Origin: OLB23 sp965230965
Lineage (GTDB): Bacteria > Patescibacteriota > Microgenomatia > UBA1406 > HO2-37-13b
Reading direction: 5' to 3'
NCBI GenBank assembly: GCA_965230965.1
Contig: OZ246401.1
Coordinates: 620,001-684,000, forward strand
Length of the DNA stretch: 64,000 nucleotides
A model generated the notes under the pieces. It worked only from the letters and a program-made list of their open reading frames with translations, was not told the origin of the DNA and made no database searches. The translations under genes and the position numbers were made by a program. Of the stretch, positions 52,255 to 60,724 are shown piece after piece (the stretch's first letter is position 1; each line of letters starts with the position of its first letter).

Positions 52255-53432
52255 ATTACATCTAATGATTTTTTAACAATTTCATTCAAACTTAATTCTG
52301 GACCAGCAACATATCCACGCAAACCCTGTTTTTCCACAAAATTACGCATCATCGTTAGGCCTTTTTCCTGTTGTGGACCGCCACGACGTACAAAAATTGC
52401 AATATCTTGAGCTTGCAACTCTTTAATATGTTCTTCCAAAGTTCTTAAAATTCCCTTAAAAGTGACACTTACATCTGTGAAATTTGCTACGCCTCCGGCA
52501 ATTAACAGTATCTTTTTTTTGGCTTCACTTTTCAGTAAGAGCGATAGAATTTGTTTTGCATATTCATATGTTTCATCAGCATTTGGTGCGCCACTATATT
52601 CTCCATAATTGCCAATCAGATTGCCTTTGCCAAGATTGTTATATTCGTCGGCAATAACTAGACTTGCGCCTCCTCCAGATAATAACATCCACACACTCCC
52701 ATTCTTATTCAAAACCTCTAATTTGAACGAGGAAGGACTTTTCTCAGAAATTTTTACAACATTCTGTTCTTCTTCAATTGTTACTTTTTTTTGAACAAAA
52801 TCTGACTTATTCCATGATGTGACAAAATAATCTCCTGCGCTATCAACTTCCACCGCAAGATCAAGAAGCTGTATATTATCCTCATTAATTAAAAGTGGAT
52901 TAATTTCCAAAAATGCAAAATACTCCTTTTTAAATATATCAATCAGTCTCTTTAATGTATCAAAAGATATCGATATGGCCTCAGAAACCTTTTTAATTTC
53001 TTCTTCATTATTGACCATGTACTCATCCACACCAGATTCTTTTGTAGCATCCTCAATATCAACACCGCCTTCTGGGTGATACCATAGTTTTATTCCTTCA
53101 CGAACTCGTTGTAAGGCGAGATACCGCTCAGTTTTTTGCTCATGTTTTGAAAATTCCTCGATTAAAAAAGAATTAAAACCTCGTGCTTCAAGTTTTCTAA
53201 TAGCTGCCTCAAGTTCATCTCTTTTCACATCCAGTACTAACAACCCCTGTTTTCCGCGTTTTTTCACACCCTGGTCGACTTTTACTACATACGTGTGATC
53301 TTTTGATAGTGCAGAAAGATTCTTGTTCCAATCTTGCTCAGAAGTATCAATGTGCAGACCAGAATAGATTTGTACAAGCTGAGGGAGGACGATGGATTTC
53401 GCTTTGAATTCAGTGATTTTTACCCGTGACAT
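52251..53432 (-). CDS. aclB: ATP-citrate lyase, small subunit (ATP-grasp, citrate-binding)
   Basis: The product is 393 aa from ATG 53432 (MSRVKITEFKAKSIVLPQLV). A further in-frame ATG at 53447 is excluded because a TATAAT box lies at 53444-53439, 6 nt before 53432. The N-terminal ATP-grasp domain includes TYVVKVDQGVKKRGKQGLL and FLEINPLLINEDNIQLLDLA. The C-terminal citrate-binding half has WMLLSGGGASLVIADEYNNL, then GNYGEYSGAPNADETYEYAK and FVRRGGPQQEKGL. It pairs with aclA, whose start it overlaps by 4 nt. The length matches the small subunit of Chlorobium-type enzymes. Confidence 0.88.
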   Translation of the reverse strand: MSRVKITEFKAKSIVLPQLVQIYSGLHIDTSEQDWNKNLSALSKDHTYVVKVDQGVKKRGKQGLLVLDVKRDELEAAIRKLEARGFNSFLIEEFSKHEQKTERYLALQRVREGIKLWYHPEGGVDIEDATKESGVDEYMVNNEEEIKKVSEAISISFDTLKRLIDIFKKEYFAFLEINPLLINEDNIQLLDLAVEVDSAGDYFVTSWNKSDFVQKKVTIEEEQNVVKISEKSPSSFKLEVLNKNGSVWMLLSGGGASLVIADEYNNLGKGNLIGNYGEYSGAPNADETYEYAKQILSLLLKSEAKKKILLIAGGVANFTDVSVTFKGILRTLEEHIKELQAQDIAIFVRRGGPQQEKGLTMMRNFVEKQGLRGYVAGPELSLNEIVKKSLDVI

Positions 53433-53438
53433 TGCAAT

Positions 53439-53466
53439 ATTATACAAGACCGTGTCTTATTTGATC
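53439..53466. repeat. Palindromic promoter-bearing repeat, copy E
   Basis: AAGAC-CGT-GTCTT (53446-53458) touches TATAAT on the minus strand (53444-53439), the aclB promoter. ATTTGATCG follows on the other side as in the other copies. The palindrome runs into the stop codon of the sortase gene. Confidence 0.75.
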
Positions 53467-54173
53467 GCTGGCTCGGCGAAAATCAGCATGCGTTGTGCAA
53501 CTGTGCCTGGAGGCCAACAGGTCTGCAGCGTTAGAAACTCGGTGTCAGTCTTTTTTGTAATGTAGCCTACCTCGCTAGGGTCAACGATTGTTTTTCCCGT
53601 CACGTTATATTTATGGCGAATGCCATGAAAGTAGAGATTAATTTCATCGCCAACTTCCAATTTATATAACAGATAAAAAACCGCATTGTAGCGGCTCACA
53701 TTTGTAAATGTATTTGTTGAATGCGCAAAAAGATAAATATGGCCGTGCTCACCAGGGAATTTTGTTCCGGCAGCATGTGCTACACCAGATTCAAGCGCTG
53801 GTAAATATTGATCTGGATTAGCACTATCAACATTAGGAATAATATTTGCATTAGCACCAAGTTTAGGAACAAGAATGGAGAAGTTTGGATCTTTAGGTAC
53901 AAGAACTTCAACATTATTTATTTTCAGCGCATCGCTCAACAAGCCTTTCGGCCCAGTATTTTCAGGTTGAGTAAATGTGGGAGCTTCATCAGCGAGTACA
54001 TACTTTTTTCCAACGACCTGATTGTATGCGTATTTGACTTCCTCTAGCGCTGGCTTATAGAAGACCCAGCTGATCATATAGATCGAGAATAGAACCAAAA
54101 AATTACCTACGGTTCGTAGCGTTAGAATGCGATAAAACTCACTACGTGACATATTCTTGGGGATCGAGATCAT
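53457..54173 (-). CDS. Sortase (class D/E-like transpeptidase)
   Basis: This is a 238-aa protein. A membrane helix lies at about 22-42 (NFLVLFSIYMISWVFYKPAL). The sortase beta-barrel then carries the catalytic triad: His in GHIYLFAHSTNTFTN, Cys in FLTLQTCWPPGTVAQRMLIF, and Arg in the same segment (QRMLIF). It joins surface proteins with a C-terminal sorting signal to the envelope. No such signal is visible in any complete surface protein in the window. A TATAAT box ends 8 nt before the ATG. Confidence 0.88.
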   Translation of the reverse strand: MISIPKNMSRSEFYRILTLRTVGNFLVLFSIYMISWVFYKPALEEVKYAYNQVVGKKYVLADEAPTFTQPENTGPKGLLSDALKINNVEVLVPKDPNFSILVPKLGANANIIPNVDSANPDQYLPALESGVAHAAGTKFPGEHGHIYLFAHSTNTFTNVSRYNAVFYLLYKLEVGDEINLYFHGIRHKYNVTGKTIVDPSEVGYITKKTDTEFLTLQTCWPPGTVAQRMLIFAEPAIK

Positions 54174-54194
54174 ATCATTTCATTATATATGGTC

Positions 54195-55433
54195 TTAGCG
54201 AAGACCGACAGAGTATACGTCGGGAAGTGTACGGGTTGAGCTATTAAAATTGGTCAAAATAAGCAGCTTCCCATCGCGCGTCATTGAGGCAAATTCAGGC
54301 TGGAATGGGCCGGAGTAGACAAGACGTTTGTTTGTTCCATCATAATCAACAATGGCCATACCTTCAGGTTGTCGCATCACAATATGTTGTGAATCAACAT
54401 ACCAAAATAAGGGTAGCTCAGGGTCAAATTCATCAGCAATTTTAAAGTTTTTATCTTCTTTTTTATCGTATACATAGACGGCTCCAGGCTTTATAGAACG
54501 CTCTTCAGGTGTTTGATTTGTTGCTATCAACGCCGGCTTGATAACTTGATCAATTGTGGCACTTTGAGTAGCTTCATAGAGAATTTTGGTCTCATCAGGT
54601 GAAAAACCAATGATATTGAATGAGCTGCTTGCTTTTACAATAGGTTTTTTAAACGTTTCTATAAGTTTTGCATGAACTTCGACCTTTTCAATATCCCATG
54701 CACTTCTGATAGCCTGAACAGAATTAGTGACATCAAATGGCTGAAGTGTCACGTCATCAGTTGAGAGAAGGTATATGGCCTTAACAACAGTTTGTGGTTG
54801 AGTGGGCTTTTTATTGCGCAATGTTGGTGTTGGAGTTGTTGTTTCGACAAATGAAACCAGCATTTGTTTTTCATTTGGTGAAAACTCAACCTGAGCAGTC
54901 TTGAATACAAATCCAGCAGGGAAGATGGATTTAAGAGCGAGTAGTTTTTGACCATTTATGCGTGCAAGCGGATTATTTCTATTGTCAATAAGATATATGC
55001 CATCTTTTTCAGTTGCGCCGGTTTCTGAGAAGAGAATTGTTTTTTCCTGTGAATTGGTCGAAATTGCCTTTACGACGCCGAATGAGGTTAGTGGTGAAAG
55101 TGTTGGATTGACAGGGAAGAGCAAGGCATCGGCCTTAATGACGAGTTCACCTTTTATTGTAAGACGTTTTTTCCATGAAAGGTAGCCGTCTTGGGCAATT
55201 TCAACATCATACACGCCTGGCTTTACGCCAATATTTGAGTTCGTTGCTCCCTTGAGCTCACCATTCACTAGAATTTTTGCTCCATCAGGAGCTGATGAGG
55301 CAACAAGAATTCCTGTTGATGAGAATGTTTTTTGTGAAAAATCAAGTCTGTAGCCACGAGCAAAGCCAATAAGGAAAAAGAGAATGGCGCCAAAAATTAT
55401 CAATAGCAATAGGCGGTAGACGAAAAATCTCAT
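54195..55433 (-). CDS. PEGA-domain membrane-anchored protein with a propeller-like exterior
   Basis: This is a 412-aa protein. An N-terminal membrane helix (FFVYRLLLLIIFGAILFFLI) is followed by a PEGA domain (ILVASSAPDGAKILVNGELK, then VKPGVYDVEIAQDGYLSWKK). The remaining 290 residues look like WD40-like/TolB-type strands (ILFSETGATEKDGIYLIDNR, FSPDETKILYEATQSA, MTRDGKLLILTNFNSSTRTL). Such proteins are common in CPR and may sense or organise the envelope. TATAAT ends 6 nt before the ATG. It precedes the sortase gene by 21 nt. Confidence 0.85.
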   Translation of the reverse strand: MRFFVYRLLLLIIFGAILFFLIGFARGYRLDFSQKTFSSTGILVASSAPDGAKILVNGELKGATNSNIGVKPGVYDVEIAQDGYLSWKKRLTIKGELVIKADALLFPVNPTLSPLTSFGVVKAISTNSQEKTILFSETGATEKDGIYLIDNRNNPLARINGQKLLALKSIFPAGFVFKTAQVEFSPNEKQMLVSFVETTTPTPTLRNKKPTQPQTVVKAIYLLSTDDVTLQPFDVTNSVQAIRSAWDIEKVEVHAKLIETFKKPIVKASSSFNIIGFSPDETKILYEATQSATIDQVIKPALIATNQTPEERSIKPGAVYVYDKKEDKNFKIADEFDPELPLFWYVDSQHIVMRQPEGMAIVDYDGTNKRLVYSGPFQPEFASMTRDGKLLILTNFNSSTRTLPDVYSVGLR

Positions 55434-55530
55434 GTCCTTATTATACTATTTTTTTGATATCATATAGGGTAAGTTTCTTATTCAGAGCTCCAAAAAAGTA
55501 TATATTACTATACTTTAAGTATATCAAAAT

Positions 55531-56535
55531 ATGACATTTCAGCGCCAAGTAGCGATTGATTTAGGAACGGCAAACACATTAGTGTATATCGCCGGAAAAG
55601 GTATCGTTTTGAATGAGCCAACCGTTGTCGCATATTCAATTGAAAACCGACAGATTCTTGCGGTTGGTGATGATGCTCGTCAAATGCTCGGGAGAACCCC
55701 CGGATCAATAATTGCTTCGCGACCATTGAAGGATGGGGTTATTGCAGATTATTCAATAACCGAAGCAATGGTGTCATATTTTTTGAAGAAAGCGATTAAA
55801 GATTTTACCTTCAGAATAGATCTGATGATTTCTGTGCCTGGAGGTTCAACTCAGGTGGAAAAGCGTGCCGTGGTTTCAGCGTGTAAAAGCGCGGGCGCTA
55901 CAGACGTGTATCTTATTGAGGAGCCGCTCGCGGCAGCGATTGGCGCCCGCATCCCCATTTCTCAGGCATCGGGCCATATGATTATCAACATCGGCGGTGG
56001 AACCGCCGAGGTTGCTGTTATTTCCCTCGGACAGTTGGTTGTATATAGAAGTGTCCGAGGAGCTGGAACAAAGTTAGATGAGGCCATTATTCAATATTTA
56101 CGCAAGAAATATAATCTCATCATAGGTGAACGCACAGCAGAAGACATAAAGATAAAAATAGGCAATGCATACCTTGATTCAGCCTCAGAAGATAAAGTCA
56201 TGGAAGTAAAAGGCCGAGATTTTCAAACAGGCTTGCCTAAAATTGTCAGTGTGAGCGAAAAAGCTGTATCTGAGTCCCTCCAAAAGCCGCTAAAGGTGAT
56301 TTTGGAGGGGGTAAAAGAGGTTTTGTCGCTCACGCCGCCTGAATTGGCCTCAGATATTGTAGATCGAGGCATTGTTATATCTGGTGGCACCGGCTTATTG
56401 AAGAATATCGACAAATATTTCAGCCACAATATCGGCGTTGCAGCCTTTACAGCTGAAGAGCCACTTTTCTGCGTTATTCGCGGTGCAGGCATGGCCATTG
56501 AGAATCTTAACAGCTATAAAGAGGCCATACGCTAA
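55531..56535 (+). CDS. mreB: MreB/Mbl rod-shape actin homologue
   Basis: This is a 334-aa protein of the usual MreB length. Phosphate-1 motif IDLGTANTLVYIAGKGIVLN, connect and phosphate-2 regions (GGTAEVAVISLGQLVVYRSV), and adenosine motif IVISGGTGLLKNIDKYFSHN are intact. MreB filaments guide lateral cell-wall synthesis. A TATATC box ends 5 nt before the ATG. The gene stands alone, without mreC/mreD nearby. Its TAA is the last codon before repeat copy F. Confidence 0.95.
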   Translation: MTFQRQVAIDLGTANTLVYIAGKGIVLNEPTVVAYSIENRQILAVGDDARQMLGRTPGSIIASRPLKDGVIADYSITEAMVSYFLKKAIKDFTFRIDLMISVPGGSTQVEKRAVVSACKSAGATDVYLIEEPLAAAIGARIPISQASGHMIINIGGGTAEVAVISLGQLVVYRSVRGAGTKLDEAIIQYLRKKYNLIIGERTAEDIKIKIGNAYLDSASEDKVMEVKGRDFQTGLPKIVSVSEKAVSESLQKPLKVILEGVKEVLSLTPPELASDIVDRGIVISGGTGLLKNIDKYFSHNIGVAAFTAEEPLFCVIRGAGMAIENLNSYKEAIR

Positions 56536-56573
56536 CAAGCCCAGGGCTTAAAAAGATCGTGTCTTGGTATAAT
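56536..56573 (+). repeat. Palindromic promoter-bearing repeat, copy F
   Basis: AAGCCCAGGGCTT (56537-56549) is followed by AAAAAGATCGTGTCTTGG and TATAAT (56568-56573). The extended -10 TGGTATAAT ends 16 nt before the tRNA-Arg gene. It differs from copy B by very few bases. Confidence 0.78.
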
Positions 56574-56589
56574 AAAGCACGGTTTTACT

Positions 56590-56661
56590 GTTCTCGTAGT
56601 TCAATGGATAGAACCGGCCCCTCCTAAGGGTCAAATGCAGGTTCGATTCCTGCCGAGAACA
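56590..56661 (+). tRNA. tRNA-Arg (CCT)
   Basis: The acceptor is GTTCTCG/CGAGAAC, the D arm is typical, the anticodon stem is GGCCC/GGGTC with loop CTCCTAA (anticodon CCT), and the T arm is built around GTTCGATTC. The discriminator is A and no CCA is encoded. Its promoter comes from repeat copy F. Confidence 0.94.
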
Positions 56662-56910
56662 CATATAAGAATAAATATAGTATTTACTACTATTTAAGGA
56701 GAATAGAAGAGCACTTTAATATAGGAAGAAAATGGCCAAAAATTTAAGACGCATAGTAATAATTACTATCACCTATTAAAATTTTGCATTTTCAACTATT
56801 TTATATACATATTAGAAAGCTAAGACAATCTATAATAAATGTATATAAAAATTGAACAAAACCCTATATTTCGACACCTAATTTTTTAATAAAACAAACT
56901 TATAATAATT
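56662..56910. other. AT-rich intergenic spacer
   Basis: About 250 nt follow tRNA-Arg. I see no gene, hairpin or terminator apart from the TATAAT box at 56901-56906, which ends 4 nt before the next ATG. Confidence 0.5.
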
Positions 56911-57666
56911 ATGAAAACTGACCAGAAAAATACCATACTTTCGATTCCAATCCCAAATGACTCAAAAGCCGATATCCTAGAGAAAATTATTTTATACATA
57001 AAAAATCCACGTGGAATATTCCATATTGTCTCCCTGAATCCCGAAATTTTTGCTCTTGCTGAAGAAAACAATGAATTTAAAAAGGTTATTACAGAGGCCC
57101 AAATGCGCATAATCGATGGCACCTATGTATTCATCATAGCTCGACTTATGGGCATCCACGCTCAAGTCCGCATGCAAGGGGTTGATCTTATGCAGACGCT
57201 ATTAGATTACGCATCGAGAGAGCGCTTGAGAGTTATGCTAATCGGTGGTGCGCCAGAAATAGCAGATAGGGTTGTTGACTGCCAAAAGCGAGTGTATCCG
57301 AGGCTAGAAATTACTGGCTTACAGGGTATTAAAGATGTGCGTAATCCTTCTAAGCAGGAAGAAGACCATATTTTTGCCATAGTGGCTGATACAAAGCCAC
57401 ATTTCGTGTTTGTTGCCTTTGGTTCTCCATACCAAGAATTGTGGATTGACAAGCACAAAGATCAATTTGAGGCTAGTGTTGTCATGGGTGTGGGAGGAGC
57501 GTTCGATTTTCTCTCAGGGGCAGTGCCACGAGCTCCAAAATTCATGAGAAGCCTTGGTTTGGAATGGCTTTTCCGTCTTGTTCTGCAGCCCTGGAGAATA
57601 AAGAGGCAATTAACAGTCTTCAATTTCTTTGCCGCGGTTGTTAAAGAACAGTTAAAAAAGCATTAA
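56911..57666 (+). CDS. WecG/TagA/CpsF family glycosyltransferase
   Basis: This is a 251-aa protein. Family motifs are visible: HIVSLNPEIFALAEENNEFK, then MRIIDGTYVFIIARLMGI, VRMQGVDLMQTLLDYASRE, and MGVGGAFDFLSGAVPRAPKF. It ends with GLEWLFRLVLQPWRIKRQL. These enzymes add N-acetylmannosamine-type sugars to lipid-linked intermediates in surface polysaccharide or teichoic acid synthesis. The gene is alone here and converges with the next gene. Confidence 0.9.
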   Translation: MKTDQKNTILSIPIPNDSKADILEKIILYIKNPRGIFHIVSLNPEIFALAEENNEFKKVITEAQMRIIDGTYVFIIARLMGIHAQVRMQGVDLMQTLLDYASRERLRVMLIGGAPEIADRVVDCQKRVYPRLEITGLQGIKDVRNPSKQEEDHIFAIVADTKPHFVFVAFGSPYQELWIDKHKDQFEASVVMGVGGAFDFLSGAVPRAPKFMRSLGLEWLFRLVLQPWRIKRQLTVFNFFAAVVKEQLKKH

Positions 57667-58100
57667 GCAGCTTTTCTTTGACCTGATGGAAGGAAGCTCC
57701 TAAGAAGTGCCGCTGCCTTCATTATGAATCCAGGTTCAGCCTGAGGCTGAAGAGGTCGGGGTTGTATTCTCTCTCTCATTCTATCCGCCTCAGCTCTTTC
57801 TGCCGCTAGTCTTTCCTGAGCTGCAGTTTCCTCAGCTAAAGCTAGTCTATGAGCCTCTTCTTGTGCACGTTCTTGCTTTCTAGCTGCGGACCAAGCCATG
57901 CTACGTTCACGTTCTTCCTTCTCAGCTTCAGCTATGTGAGCTTTTAATGCCTGTTCAGTCTGGCCAAATTCACTAGCGTTGAATGCAGCCATATCAGGCC
58001 CATGTGCTTCTTCCGTAGTAGTCATACCAGCTTCATCATCATAAAGTTTTGAAGGAGTGACTGCATCGGTGTTTCCTCTATGTCTAATTTCATCATCCAT
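57663..58100 (-). CDS. Alanine/glutamate-rich coiled-coil protein
   Basis: The product is 145 aa if started at ATG 58100 (MDDEIRHRGNTDAVTPSKLY), chosen because TATTAT lies 4 nt upstream. The central 80 residues are almost pure Ala/Glu/Arg heptads (EAEKEERERSMAWSAARKQE, then LALAEETAAQERLAAERAEA). The C-terminus is hydrophobic-basic (FIMKAAALLRSFLPSG). Its composition, ending and position mirror the protein at 59071-59541 on the other side of the nucleotidyltransferase. No family is recognised. Confidence 0.6.
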   Translation of the reverse strand: MDDEIRHRGNTDAVTPSKLYDDEAGMTTTEEAHGPDMAAFNASEFGQTEQALKAHIAEAEKEERERSMAWSAARKQERAQEEAHRLALAEETAAQERLAAERAEADRMRERIQPRPLQPQAEPGFIMKAAALLRSFLPSGQRKAA

Positions 58101-58167
58101 ATAATATTTATTACACACCGAGAGATACATATTTGTCAAGTACAAGATTATTTGAGAGAATATCACC

Positions 58168-59064
58168 ATGAGACGAGGTAACGGACGTGAAAAAACAGTT
58201 GAAAGCCATATTCTTGATGTTGTGAGGTACTTCCATATATTTCAATATGCCGCTGATGAAAGGCAACTATATACCTTCTTATCAAAAAAAGTCTCTAAAA
58301 ACGCATTTAATGAGGCATTAGAAAAACTAGTGCGTCAAAAAAAGCTCGTTAAGGGTGAAATGAGTATGCCCCCTGGCAGTATATATGCCATGGGGGGGCA
58401 TAGTATATTATTGAAGAAAAGGATTGCTAGAAAAGTCCAAACAGAAAAAAAGTTACAAAATCTTAAAAGATACTCCCATATACTCCACACATCTCCGTGG
58501 ATACGTATGGTCGGCATATCTGGCTCATGTTCAATGGATAATGCGAAAGCCAATGATGATGTTGACTTTTTCATTATCACTGCCAAAAATCGCCTCTGGT
58601 TAGGTCGTGCATGGGCTATTGTTGTTGCGAAGCTCTTGGGAGTGCATCGTGGCAGACGTGATAAAGCGGTTTCTGGGAAGGCTTGTCTCAACATGTTCTT
58701 TGATGAGCAGGATCTTATAATTCCAGAATCAAAGAAAAACCTTTATATTGCACATGAGGTTGTTCAGATGAGATTAATCAATATGCCGGTAGGGGCTTAT
58801 CACCATAGAAAGTTCTTACAATCGAATCAATGGATAAAGGCATATTTTCCCAATTTTAGAATGCCAAAAAGTCAAAAGGATGTAAGTATCATGTTGACTA
58901 ATCAAAACCCTTTAATGGTCATTCTAGGGGCAGTCCTGGAACCTTTAGCAAAACACCTGCAGCTTGCCATTATGAAGCCCCATATAACGAAAGAAAGAAT
59001 CTCTAATACCCAGTTATGGTTCTTTCCGAAGGATTTTGAGAAGAGAATTGCTAAAAAAATCTAA
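58168..59064 (+). CDS. Nucleotidyltransferase-fold protein with an N-terminal winged helix
   Basis: This is a 298-aa protein. Residues 1-100 look like a winged helix (ILDVVRYFHIFQYAADERQL, then NEALEKLVRQKKLVKGEM). The nucleotidyltransferase core follows: WIRMVGISGSCSMDNAKAND then DVDFFIITAKNRLWL. The G-S and D-x-D residues of the polymerase-beta fold are present. The C-terminal half is helical (MPKSQKDVSIMLTNQNPLMV). MNT-type enzymes act with HEPN proteins in toxin systems, but none lies adjacent. The reaction is unknown. It is flanked by two coiled-coil genes on the opposite strand. Confidence 0.75.
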   Translation: MRRGNGREKTVESHILDVVRYFHIFQYAADERQLYTFLSKKVSKNAFNEALEKLVRQKKLVKGEMSMPPGSIYAMGGHSILLKKRIARKVQTEKKLQNLKRYSHILHTSPWIRMVGISGSCSMDNAKANDDVDFFIITAKNRLWLGRAWAIVVAKLLGVHRGRRDKAVSGKACLNMFFDEQDLIIPESKKNLYIAHEVVQMRLINMPVGAYHHRKFLQSNQWIKAYFPNFRMPKSQKDVSIMLTNQNPLMVILGAVLEPLAKHLQLAIMKPHITKERISNTQLWFFPKDFEKRIAKKI

Positions 59065-59070
59065 AGTAAA

Positions 59071-59541
59071 CTAATCATCAACTTCATTTTTACCCAATAA
59101 TCTGGCGAGCAAGTTCATGGTTATGCTATCACCTGGATTATTGAGCGTTGCTACAGATGGTGTGAAATTTGGATCATTTTGGCGGGCTATTTTTTCTTCT
59201 GCTTTAGCCTGCGCCCGAGCTTGACGAGCAGCATCCTGTGCCAGGCGAGCATTCCGCGCTTCTTTAAGAGCAGTCATATCTTTTTTTGCACTCTCAAGAG
59301 CTTCTTCTCTTCGTGCCTCAGCTATCCTCCTCCTCTCTGCAAGAATGGCCTCTTCCGTCTCAGAAAGCTCACTGCGCGTAGATTGATTTGTGACCATTGA
59401 TTCTGTTATGGTGGTCGGTTCAGCAGGAGTTTTTTCGGCCTCGTCTCCTTCACGTATATAATCTCTCAATATACGCACCGCCTCAGCACTTGGGCCTGTT
59501 TTGCCTTGAGAATTCTTTTTGTTATCACCTCCTGCTTCCAT
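59071..59541 (-). CDS. Charged coiled-coil protein, second of a similar pair
   Basis: This is a 156-aa protein. It begins MEAGGDNKKNSQGKTGPSAE and has a long Ala/Arg/Glu helix (TEEAILAERRRIAEARREEA, then NARLAQDAARQARAQAKAEE). It ends with SITMNLLARLLGKNEVDD, similar in type to the FIMKAAALLRSFL end of the 57663-58100 product. The start is the ATG at 59541, inside a purine-rich context. It is not a recognisable family; scaffolding or RNA binding are possible. Confidence 0.6.
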   Translation of the reverse strand: MEAGGDNKKNSQGKTGPSAEAVRILRDYIREGDEAEKTPAEPTTITESMVTNQSTRSELSETEEAILAERRRIAEARREEALESAKKDMTALKEARNARLAQDAARQARAQAKAEEKIARQNDPNFTPSVATLNNPGDSITMNLLARLLGKNEVDD

Positions 59542-59555
59542 AAATATGAGTACCC

Positions 59556-60281
59556 TTACTGGTTCAATAAAATCCAGTCAGTTTCAATGAAAGAGCTACC
59601 TTCAGCGCATTCTATCTTAACATTCGAACATGCGGGGGGGAGCACTTCATAGTGGCTTGTCCTATTAGCATCACTCTTCAACGTTATTATTTTTTCACCA
59701 TCAATACATGCCGCTCGAGCTGAACAATCAAGTGGTGACTTTGTTTCACAGAATACAAGGAATCCAGCATCTGTTTTCTCGATAATATTCTTATTAATAC
59801 ATAGGCTTGTTGCTTGGGTCGTATGAGATGTGGGGGATTGAAATACGCTTGATAAATAGGCAACTGAGAGCGTAGCCACGAGAATAAAGCTATATACCAG
59901 GACAGATTGTAATGCGGGTAGGGGTATCTGCCACGTTTTAAAATAAGAAATTTTTGCTTTTTGTGCCTTCTTAAAATTCACTAGGTCATCAGCATATGCA
60001 AAAACTTCACCAGTTGTTTTTGAGTGAAGTAGTGTGACAAACTGCGGGATTGAATTGTCATTTATACGTAATAGCGGGCTTCCATCTTTAGGAGAAAATT
60101 TTTCCTCGCCTGAAATAACATCTGATTGTTTCATGGAGGCAAGTTTTCGTGCATCAGCCACTGTAATACGGTTAATCTCATTCATATCAAAGACTGTCGC
60201 ACCACAAAAATTACAGTGATCCACCTCAATGGCATCCAATATGACTTTCGTCAAAATATGATGGCAATTCGGACAATGCAT
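59556..60281 (-). CDS. Membrane protein with an N-terminal zinc ribbon
   Basis: The product is 241 aa from ATG 60281 (MHCPNCHHILTKVILDAIEV). The open frame upstream runs into the divergent gene and is not used. CPNC and CNFC form a zf-TFIIB-like ribbon, followed by a FDMNEINRITVADARKLASM helix. One membrane segment lies near 155-175 (LQSVLVYSFILVATLSVAYL). The exterior C-terminus has several cysteines (CINKNIIE, CETKSPLDCSARAAC, CSNVKIEC). Zinc-ribbon membrane proteins are common in CPR; function unknown. It is divergent from the metallopeptidase gene at 60335. Confidence 0.7.
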   Translation of the reverse strand: MHCPNCHHILTKVILDAIEVDHCNFCGATVFDMNEINRITVADARKLASMKQSDVISGEEKFSPKDGSPLLRINDNSIPQFVTLLHSKTTGEVFAYADDLVNFKKAQKAKISYFKTWQIPLPALQSVLVYSFILVATLSVAYLSSVFQSPTSHTTQATSLCINKNIIEKTDAGFLVFCETKSPLDCSARAACIDGEKIITLKSDANRTSHYEVLPPACSNVKIECAEGSSFIETDWILLNQ

Positions 60282-60334
60282 ATAATTAGTTGTACCACAC
60301 TCGCGAAATAATTTCTTATAATACGAGTAATCGT

Positions 60335-60724
60335 ATGCCAAAGAAAAGCGCACAATGGGATTTTGTACCTGCAGAGGATATAAGAGAAATGGTTGCAGAT
60401 TTGGTGAAGCGTCTTGAGTTTGACCACGTACAAATTCCAAATATTTTTTGTGTCAGAAGTAGGGGAAGCCGTACGCGAGCATATGCAAGAATTTGGGGGT
60501 TGTCAAGGATTTTTCAGGTTACAGCTGGATTTGCTCCAACGTATGTAATAGAAGTGCTCTCCCAGCATTTTGATAAGCTTCCGCATCACGAACAGCAGAA
60601 AGTTATTATTCACGAACTGCTTCATATTCCAAAAACATTTTCTGGGGCCTTGTTGTCGCACAAAGGACGATATCATAGCGTCGATCATAAAACAGTTGAA
60701 GAGTTGTTTAAAAAGTTAATATGA
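60335..60724 (+). CDS. Putative HExxH metallopeptidase (phage-metallopeptidase-like)
   Basis: The product is 129 aa from ATG 60335 (MPKKSAQWDFVPAEDIREMV). It has a short helical and beta N-terminal half and the zinc motif HELLH in QQKVIIHELLHIPKTFSGAL, followed by a third ligand candidate in SHKGRYHSVDHK. It fits the small putative phage metallopeptidase family seen across bacteria and archaea. TATAAT lies at 60317-60322, 12 nt before the ATG. The stop is followed by the DUF2207 gene with a 4-nt overlap (ATGA-like), so both are cotranscribed. Confidence 0.75.
   Translation: MPKKSAQWDFVPAEDIREMVADLVKRLEFDHVQIPNIFCVRSRGSRTRAYARIWGLSRIFQVTAGFAPTYVIEVLSQHFDKLPHHEQQKVIIHELLHIPKTFSGALLSHKGRYHSVDHKTVEELFKKLI

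Noticed and set aside
53457..54173. Sortase with substrates among the nearby surface proteins
   Set aside because: No LPXTG-like C-terminal sorting signal was found in any complete surface protein of the window.
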